DNA of 20,902 nucleotides from a virus, in the IMG/VR virus record IMGVR_UViG_3300021141_000072, positions 1 through 20,902 of that record; one strand, written 5' to 3'. Positions 13,501 through 18,010 of the stretch are shown here, piece after piece; within the stretch, counting starts at the first letter, position 1, and the number at the start of each line of letters is the position of its first letter. A model generated the notes under the pieces. The model was given only the letters and a program-made list of their open reading frames with translations. It was not told the origin of the DNA and did not search any database. A program made the translations under genes and the position numbers.

Positions 13501-14097
13501 GTTGTTCCAGCATCACATATGATGTTACGCACGTTCTTACGTAATGATACTGTTGCTTATCCGTGGTTAGCGGCAGCCGGTACTCGTCGTGGTAATATCG
13601 ACAATGCGTTAAACATTGGTTACTTGGATCGTACTACTGGTGAATTTGTAGCAATCAAGACACGTTTAGGAATTCGTGATGTATTGTATATCAATCAAAT
13701 CAATCCATTAGTGTTCTTCACTGGTGTTGGCTTGTTGAACTATGGTAACAAAAACAGTTTCAATTCACAAAGTGCATTGGACAGAACTAACGTTGCACGA
13801 TTAGTTAACTACATTCGCCGTCAACTAACATTGGCAGCTAGACCGTTCGTATTCGAACCTAATGATACATTAACACGTAATAGTATTGCTGGTGTTATTC
13901 AAACATTGATGGTTGATCTAGTCGCCAAACGCGGTATTTATGATTATCTCGTTCAGTGCGATGATAGTAATAACACCCCGGCAAGAATAGATAGAAATGA
14001 ATTATGGGTAGACGTTGCGATTGAGCCAGTAAAAGCGGCTGAATTCATCTACATCCCGGTTCGTGTTCTAAACACAGGTGAAATATCAGGTGTATAA
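10528..14097 (+). CDS. 18: Contractile tail sheath protein, T4 gp18-like, with a large central insertion
   Basis: The N-terminus ('MALTSPGVEVTITDES', then 'QRDLVNLYGTP' and 'YGLLAAYSLLGVTNRCYVLR') is the classic T4 sheath start. The C-terminal ~310 residues match the conserved sheath core: 'GLFYPSGI', 'YPWLAAAGTRRGNI', 'INPLVFFTGVGLLNYGNK', 'ARPFVFEPNDTLTRNSI' and 'NNTPARIDRNELWVDVAIEP'. The sheath polymerises around the tube and contracts at infection. At 1189 aa it is about 530 longer than T4 gp18 (659). The excess lies at roughly 125-880 and is beta-rich. Repeated Trp/Tyr modules occur near 124-150, 343-380 and 724-770. A 'GGSGYAIGDTITIAG' module known from phage fibre-like proteins is at about 592-620. 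ATG has AAAGGAAA upstream. A hairpin follows the stop. Confidence 0.9.
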   Translation: MALTSPGVEVTITDESQYLPAATGSVPLVLLATAQNKANASGTGVAVATTAANANKLYQVTSQRDLVNLYGTPFFYTTTNGTPIQGYELNEYGLLAAYSLLGVTNRCYVLRCDIDLASLVGQTGRPTGAPADGTYWLDSTTSTWGIYEFNATTGQFALQSPIVITDSTNLSGGVPLVSIGAIGDYAVNAIEVTNSPTGTDRTYYYKTTNNVWVVLGGTAWRLDIPAVTSTVSNPTISAGGTLVIGMSGLFSATITITSGNTVSTIATAINNLGWTNLSAEVRSGKLCLFTSQRLSVSANSANASLEISGTGSFSSLGITAGTYYTPLLTYGTSAQMPLWTSSQSQPRPTGSVWLKVGEAGNGLAPVISRYSTATASWIAKNISLATSDWAVTSVLDATGGQAIPAGSIYGQYNFNSAFPQAPVYFWERIATGPTVITGSNTAPDFTAGPYYMDVYVSVPGSTTLSSAYNFTLADNSDATDFVTAWYAAGIPYTTATVTTEGSIQLTHTEGGEIIMTDYVDSSFVSTGTSNGLITEAGFIIGTTTGVKYGPSVFVSSTGIAQTSTSGSGSAATFQAQSIYGTYLLNGDGVTAGGSGYAIGDTITIAGTVFGGATPANDLVVEVTAVSTGAVTAVTYISGAPVAEYRTQLSNWVEFTYTANEGAPVTEPANNTNWFWSVVDQVDIMVQKGGAWIGYRNTAYDTTGAPASTGTNTTDVNGPIISATAPTTQSDGTALAYGDLWIDTSNLELYPVISRWQAVNGENTWVLINNTDQTGSTGVLFQDARWATNGNTSITDDPIPTIQTMLSSNYLDLDAPNPTLYPQGMLLFNTRRSGYNVKQYRSNYLTPANFPDEGSYPTETASWVTVSGNTASGAPYMGRAAQRAMVVQALRSAIDTNTDIRDEDNYFNLMATPNYPELQPNMVVLNADRGETGYIIGDTPLGLTDSATDIQAWANNDAGATSTGETGLVTRNTYLGLFYPSGITNDLQGNEVVVPASHMMLRTFLRNDTVAYPWLAAAGTRRGNIDNALNIGYLDRTTGEFVAIKTRLGIRDVLYINQINPLVFFTGVGLLNYGNKNSFNSQSALDRTNVARLVNYIRRQLTLAARPFVFEPNDTLTRNSIAGVIQTLMVDLVAKRGIYDYLVQCDDSNNTPARIDRNELWVDVAIEPVKAAEFIYIPVRVLNTGEISGV

Positions 14098-14122
14098 ATG
14101 ATGCCCCCGAAAGGGGTATCAT
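14098..14122 (+). promoter_or_regulatory. Hairpin with GAAA loop directly after the gp18 stop
   Basis: ATGATGCCCC (14098-14107) and GGGGTATCAT (14113-14122) pair over ten positions, one of them G-U. Alternatively CCCC-GAAA-GGGG gives a GNRA tetraloop. There is no T tract after it, so it is more likely an mRNA 3'-end stabiliser or processing boundary than a terminator. Confidence 0.55.
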
Positions 14123-14128
14123 CTTAAA

Positions 14129-14136
14129 GATAAATA
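14129..14136 (+). promoter_or_regulatory. Late promoter GATAAATA for the tail tube gene
   Basis: GATAAATA lies 21 nt before the gp19 ATG. The RBS AGGAG (14144-14148) stands between it and the start, 8 nt from the ATG. No RBS-occluding inverted repeat is evident here, unlike at 7178 and 16020. Confidence 0.6.
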
Positions 14137-14156
14137 AAGATACAGGAGATTAAAAA

Positions 14157-14792
14157 ATGGCAACAGCCTCACAATCATTGTTCAACATGACCGTAGCGTC
14201 AGATAACGCAGGTGGAAATCAGGGCTTATTAATGCCTAAATTACAATATCGTTTCAGAGTTAGTTTTCTGAATTTTGGTGTTGGAGCTACCGTTGAACTA
14301 ACAAAACAGGTAATGGATATCAATAGACCACAAATCAGTTTTGAAGAAATTACACTACCTATCTATAACTCAACATTATATTTGGCAGGTAGACACAGTT
14401 GGAATGAGTTGACAGTTAATTTAAGAGATGATGCTTCTGGTAGCGTTTCTAAATTAGTAGGTCAGCAAGTTCAGAAACAATTAGATATGGTTGAGCAAGC
14501 TTCAGCCGCTACTGGTCAAGATTATAAGTTCCAAACAAACATTGAAATCTTAGACGGTGGCAATGGTACTGCTGTTCCTCAAATATTAGAAACTTGGGAA
14601 TGTTATGGTTGCTACTTAAAAGTAGCTAACTATGGTGCATTAAATTATGGATCAAATGAAATCGCAACAATTGCATTGACTATTCGTTACGATAACGCTA
14701 TTCAGTCTCCATTGACTTCTGGTGTTGGTACAAACATTGGTCGAATCTTGGGTGGTTCTATTGTTACTGGTATCGGTGCTGGTCAAGGTTAA
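14157..14792 (+). CDS. 19: Tail tube protein, T4 gp19-like
   Basis: The 211-residue product follows gp18 as in T4. It has the tube-fold pattern: 'YRFRVSFLNFG' (first strand), a conserved 'INRPQISFEEITLPIYNSTL' region, 'HSWNELTVNLRDD', and a closing strand 'EIATIALTIRYDNAI'. Subunits stack as hexameric rings forming the DNA channel inside the sheath. It is about 48 residues longer than T4 gp19 (163), partly from a helical stretch near 95-120 ('KLVGQQVQKQLDMVEQASA') that replaces a shorter loop. It has a late promoter and strong RBS of its own. The Gly-rich C-terminus is followed 15 nt later by a second tube-fold protein. Confidence 0.85.
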   Translation: MATASQSLFNMTVASDNAGGNQGLLMPKLQYRFRVSFLNFGVGATVELTKQVMDINRPQISFEEITLPIYNSTLYLAGRHSWNELTVNLRDDASGSVSKLVGQQVQKQLDMVEQASAATGQDYKFQTNIEILDGGNGTAVPQILETWECYGCYLKVANYGALNYGSNEIATIALTIRYDNAIQSPLTSGVGTNIGRILGGSIVTGIGAGQG

Positions 14793-14807
14793 TTGAAATT
14801 TTAATCC

Positions 14808-16019
14808 ATGTCTGGATTTTTTCAAAATTTACTTAAGGACGCTGCCGGAGGATTCTTCGGCAACGACTACCTGCGTGATTATACTCACGCCGCTAAGACT
14901 TTTAGACCAAATGCATATCAGTATGCACCTAAACTTAAATTCTTATTCCATGTATATTTTGAAATAAATCCTGCAGTTTATTCAGTTGGACTTGCGACTG
15001 GAACAAACTTTGGATTAGCAGTCAAGACGGTAAAATTACCTTCATATAGTTTTGACACGCACGTTATGAATCAATACAATCGTAAGCGTATTGTTCAAAC
15101 TAAAATTAAATATGATCCTATAGACATTACATTCCATGATGATAACGGAAACAGCGTTCGTAATATGTGGTATAACTATTATACCTATTATTATAAAGAT
15201 TCAACTAAACCAGTTTCGATAACAGCAGGGCGTGTTGGTCCACAATTACCAACTAATACACCGTTAAACTTAGCGGCTGATTATAATTCACGCAATATAT
15301 ACAATAACTCAATAGCCGGTGATGCGGACTGGGGATATATAGGCGATACATCAGCCCCATCACAAACATTAAGCAATTCTTCACAGGGTGTTAGTAAAAT
15401 ACCTTTCTTTAAAAACATACAAATATATGGGTTTAATCAACACAACTTTGTGTTATACACATTAATAAATCCTATACTTACGAGATTTAGCCACGATACA
15501 TATGATTATAGTACAGGCAATGGTACGATGACTAATACAATGACTATTGATTATGAAACTGTTCAATATGCTGAGGGAGCAATGGATGGACGCACACCTA
15601 GCAATACTGTACCAGGATTTGGCTTAGATGCTAATTATGATAGAACCCTAAGTCCTATATCACGTTTAGGTTCTAACCAAACAATTTTAGGTCAAGGTGG
15701 TTTAGTAGATGCAGCCGGTGGATTCACCCAAGCATTAAGTGATGGTAACATTTTAGGTGCTATTCAAATTGCCGGTACATCATATAACACATTTAAAAAT
15801 TCAAATCTAAAACAAGTGGCAAAATCAGATATCAACGGTATATTAACACAAGCAACACAGCAAGCATTACCTGGTACAGTTAGAACTACTACATATTATC
15901 CTGGATTTAGTGTAACACCTGCAGGTGTTGCAAGTGCAGGTAGTCCTACTCCTAATGTATTAGCGTTCCCTCAACGAATCGGCCCAGCTAATGCCGGTAA
16001 TCAATCTGGTCAAGGTTAA
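14808..16019 (+). CDS. Second tail-tube-fold protein, probable virion component
   Basis: This 403-residue protein resembles the gene that follows gp19 in cyanophages. It has 'YLRDYTHAAKTFRPN' (about 22-36), 'APKLKFLFHVYFEINP', 'LAVKTVKLPSYSFDTH', then 'MNQYNRKRIVQTKIKYDPI' and 'ITFHDDNGN..R.MW..YYTYYY'. The strand pattern 'VKLPSYSF..NRK..Q.KI.YDPI.ITFHDD' is that of gp19/gp48/gp54-type tube domains. It may therefore be a tube-end, tube initiator or baseplate-tube adaptor. The last ~120 residues are Gly/Ala/Gln-rich and of low complexity. No Shine-Dalgarno is visible in the 15-nt gap after gp19, so translation may depend on coupling. The precise T4 equivalent is uncertain. Confidence 0.7.
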   Translation: MSGFFQNLLKDAAGGFFGNDYLRDYTHAAKTFRPNAYQYAPKLKFLFHVYFEINPAVYSVGLATGTNFGLAVKTVKLPSYSFDTHVMNQYNRKRIVQTKIKYDPIDITFHDDNGNSVRNMWYNYYTYYYKDSTKPVSITAGRVGPQLPTNTPLNLAADYNSRNIYNNSIAGDADWGYIGDTSAPSQTLSNSSQGVSKIPFFKNIQIYGFNQHNFVLYTLINPILTRFSHDTYDYSTGNGTMTNTMTIDYETVQYAEGAMDGRTPSNTVPGFGLDANYDRTLSPISRLGSNQTILGQGGLVDAAGGFTQALSDGNILGAIQIAGTSYNTFKNSNLKQVAKSDINGILTQATQQALPGTVRTTTYYPGFSVTPAGVASAGSPTPNVLAFPQRIGPANAGNQSGQG

Positions 16020-16050
16020 ATGTATAAATACTTTTAGGAGATTTATACAT
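16020..16050 (+). promoter_or_regulatory. Perfect late promoter within a 10-bp inverted repeat that covers a start codon
   Basis: ATGTATAAAT (16020-16029) and ATTTATACAT (16041-16050) are perfect inverted repeats around an 11-nt loop. The loop contains the Shine-Dalgarno AGGAG (16036-16040). The right arm includes the first two bases of ATG 16049. The exact late consensus TATAAATA (16023-16030) lies in the left arm. RNA initiated there (about 16036) would lose the left arm and leave the start free. Confidence 0.7.
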
Positions 16051-16411
16051 GGCTAGAATACTTGACACACGAACTCAACTTGATTCAACAGTAAGAATAT
16101 TTGATGACTTTTACGCATTTGACTTGGTAGTCAATGGTAATGAGTATGATATTGTTCGTGGATATTTTGTATCAGTATGCGAAACAAAACAAATAGCCGA
16201 TAATTTCACAGTAAATCTGTTTAGAATATCTCAGCAAACACAAGTTCCTGTATTAGACTTGCTTAACTACATTAGAGGTCTTAACAACAAATTAGAAATG
16301 AATACTGTTATTACATATTATCTTAACAGTTTCAAAAGTAAAACAGCATTATACGGTATAGGTACTGTACCTCAACCTAATCAGAATGTCGCTAGAAACG
16401 TAGTATTGTAA
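16049..16411 (+). CDS. Small conserved phage protein of unknown function
   Basis: The 120-residue product has a central region 'RIFDDFYAFDLVVNGNEYDIV', then 'ADNFTVNLFRISQQTQVPVLDLL', and ends with 'YYLNSFKSKTALYGIG' and 'NQNVARNVVL'. I recall similar short proteins next to tail tube genes in marine T4-like phages, always without assigned function. It has no signal peptide, membrane segment or Cys cluster of note. The position between tube proteins and gp4 suggests virion assembly. Its start lies in a hairpin with its own late promoter, and its stop overlaps the gp4 start by one base (TAATG). Confidence 0.7.
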   Translation: MARILDTRTQLDSTVRIFDDFYAFDLVVNGNEYDIVRGYFVSVCETKQIADNFTVNLFRISQQTQVPVLDLLNYIRGLNNKLEMNTVITYYLNSFKSKTALYGIGTVPQPNQNVARNVVL

Positions 16412-16848
16412 TGGCTAAGTATGCACAGGGTATATACACTCCTAAGAACCCAACAAAATATGTAGGTAAACATACTCCTAGATATCGCAGTGGTTGGGAA
16501 CTTACATTTATGACCTTCTGTGATAGTAACAAAAGCGTATTGTATTGGGCTAGCGAATCATTCAGTGTTCCATATCGTCATCCATTTACCGGTAAACCTA
16601 CAATATATATACCTGATTTCTTTGTAGTTTATCAAAACAAGTATGGTAAACAGATAGCAGAAGTTGTAGAGATTAAACCAAAAAAACAAAGTCTTATTGA
16701 GAGTAAAGTTGCTAGTGCTAAAGATAGAATGGTTGTAGCAATCAATCACGCTAAATGGCAGGCTGCTATGGCTTTCTGTAAACAACAAGGTTACATTTTT
16801 AGAGTTATTACTGAGGATGACCTTTTTAGAAACGGTTCACGTAAGTAA
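16411..16848 (+). CDS. 4: Head completion protein, T4 gp4-like (PD-(D/E)xK nuclease fold)
   Basis: The 145 residues align by eye with T4 gp4 (150 aa): 'GIYTPKNPTKYVGK', 'YRSGWELTFMTFCD', 'VLYWASESFSVPY', 'VVEIKPKK', 'KWQAAMAFCKQQGYIFRVITEDDL'. Residues Asp69 in 'IPDF' and Glu87-x-Lys89 in 'VEIKPKK' make a PD-(D/E)xK-like active site, with Glu30 as a possible additional ligand. T4 gp4 (also called gp50/65) is needed for head completion and stable head-tail joining. A nuclease function on the packaged end has been suggested for the fold. The gene overlaps the upstream stop by one base, so it depends on the 16023 promoter. The gp16 late promoter overlaps its stop codon. Confidence 0.85.
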   Translation: MAKYAQGIYTPKNPTKYVGKHTPRYRSGWELTFMTFCDSNKSVLYWASESFSVPYRHPFTGKPTIYIPDFFVVYQNKYGKQIAEVVEIKPKKQSLIESKVASAKDRMVVAINHAKWQAAMAFCKQQGYIFRVITEDDLFRNGSRK

Positions 16849-16855
16849 ATAAATA
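16848..16855 (+). promoter_or_regulatory. Late-promoter motif AATAAATA abutting the gp16-like start
   Basis: AATAAATAC begins on the last base of the gp4 stop codon and is followed by TTTT and then ATG 16861. The T4 start site position coincides with the A of ATG. There is no Shine-Dalgarno in between. Arrangement and spacing match the gp14-like and HNH genes. Confidence 0.55.
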
Positions 16856-16860
16856 CTTTT

Positions 16861-17343
16861 ATGACAAAAAAATTAGAAGATTTATTTGAACTTCCAGAAA
16901 ATAATGATAGAGGTATCACTATTTCTTTACCTGAAAATATGGAAGAAATTACAACGGATACAGCAGAAGCATTAGATAAGATTGAAGCCGCACTTCCTCA
17001 AGTCAGAGGATTAGAAGCAAGTGATACAGAGATGGATGAACTTGCTAGATTGGCAACAGATAGTTATAAAGATTTAATGGATTTGGGTATGCAGGTTGAC
17101 AGTCGTTTTGCTAGTGAAATCTTTAATAGTGCTAGTAGTTTCTTAGGACACGCTATTACATCAAAGACAGCTAAAATCAACAAGAAGCTTAAAATGCTTG
17201 ATTTACAGCTTAAAAAAGCACAACTAGACCAGAAAACAGCAGGTAAAGAAGAAGAAATAAATGCTACCCCGTTAGGCGAAGGTAAGAGTTTAGACCGTAA
17301 TGAACTGCTTAAGATGTTGGCAACTAAAACAACAGATAAATGA
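16861..17343 (+). CDS. 16: Small terminase subunit, T4 gp16-like
   Basis: The 160-residue product (T4 gp16 is 164) has an acidic N-terminal arm. A long central helical hairpin follows (about 55-125: 'MDELARLATDSYKDLMDLGM', then 'FASEIFNSASSFLGHAITSK' and 'NKKLKMLDLQLKKAQLDQK'). The C-terminus is charged and flexible. Such a coiled-coil core forms rings that regulate the large terminase gp17 and recognise or stimulate packaging of DNA. gp17 is not in the window; in T4 it follows gp16 directly, whereas here two head-associated genes follow. The gene directly follows gp4 with a late promoter in the 12-nt gap and no Shine-Dalgarno, so it may be translated from a leaderless mRNA or by re-initiation. 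Confidence 0.75.
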   Translation: MTKKLEDLFELPENNDRGITISLPENMEEITTDTAEALDKIEAALPQVRGLEASDTEMDELARLATDSYKDLMDLGMQVDSRFASEIFNSASSFLGHAITSKTAKINKKLKMLDLQLKKAQLDQKTAGKEEEINATPLGEGKSLDRNELLKMLATKTTDK

Positions 17344-17349
17344 TAAATA
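17342..17349 (+). promoter_or_regulatory. Late promoter GATAAATA overlapping the gp16 stop
   Basis: TGATAAATAC starts with the gp16 stop codon TGA (17341-17343). The ATG at 17369 follows 20 nt later, with ACAGGA (17356-17361) as a weak RBS 7 nt upstream. No inverted repeat covers this RBS. Confidence 0.6.
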
Positions 17350-17368
17350 CAGAATACAGGAATAAGAA

Positions 17369-17998
17369 ATGAAAAGCCTCAAACATTATATAACAGAAAG
17401 TGTACATACTTACAATTACACTATCAAGATTGCTGGCGATGTGGATAAGAATTTTATAGATTTGTTTAAGTACAATCTTAATAAATTTGATCCTATCAGA
17501 ATTAGTGATCCAGTAAAAACTCCTATTCAAAAGAATCCGTATGGATTTCCTAACTTGAGTAATCAGTCTATTACTATTATCAAAGCAGATTTTCGCTATC
17601 CAGCGACAGAGCCAATGATTCAACAGATTGCACAACTATTGGGTTATCAGGTTGATATGGTTCGTGTTGTTGGAACTGATTTTAATGACAGCATTGATAG
17701 TGAACAGGTAGGCTATGCTAATGAGATGAGTCATAATCCATTACTATTGCATCCTGAATTAGAAGAACAACCTGGTGCTAAAGAAGCTAGCAAAAACTAT
17801 GGTGACAGATACTTGTCTAGTATCAAAGACCAATCGAAGGGATCAAAAATTGATACCCCTTACGCAGGTGCAAAAACACCTGACGCATTCGATCCATTCA
17901 AGCCTTACTTGGATGACAAACAGATGGGTGAAAAGAGCCCAATGAGTACAATCAAACGTCCACCGAAGCCACAAACTGGCGCAAGTGCATCTAAATAA
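17369..17998 (+). CDS. Putative head-internal or prohead-core protein with targeting-like N-terminus
   Basis: The 209-residue product starts 'MKSLKHYITES', similar in layout to the T4 capsid-targeting peptide (basic start, aromatic, then [I/L]xE). This would put a prohead-protease cut after Glu10. Residues 13-100 look like a compact alpha/beta domain ('YNYTIKIAGDVDKNFIDLF', 'SITIIKADFRYPATEP', 'QIAQLLGYQVDMVRVV'), resembling as I recall hypothetical proteins of marine T4-like phages. Residues from about 110 on are polar, rich in Pro, Lys and Asp, probably disordered. It lies between gp16 and a very large head-associated ORF, and is late by its promoter at 17342. No enzymatic motif is visible. 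A scaffold/core role is as likely as an ejected protein. Confidence 0.6.
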   Translation: MKSLKHYITESVHTYNYTIKIAGDVDKNFIDLFKYNLNKFDPIRISDPVKTPIQKNPYGFPNLSNQSITIIKADFRYPATEPMIQQIAQLLGYQVDMVRVVGTDFNDSIDSEQVGYANEMSHNPLLLHPELEEQPGAKEASKNYGDRYLSSIKDQSKGSKIDTPYAGAKTPDAFDPFKPYLDDKQMGEKSPMSTIKRPPKPQTGASASK

Positions 17999-18010
17999 AA
18001 GGAACATAAA

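Noticed and set aside
17324-17635. A 103-codon minus-strand frame opposite gp16/17369
   Set aside because: It is antisense to well-supported genes with their own late promoters, and the product is a composition artefact.
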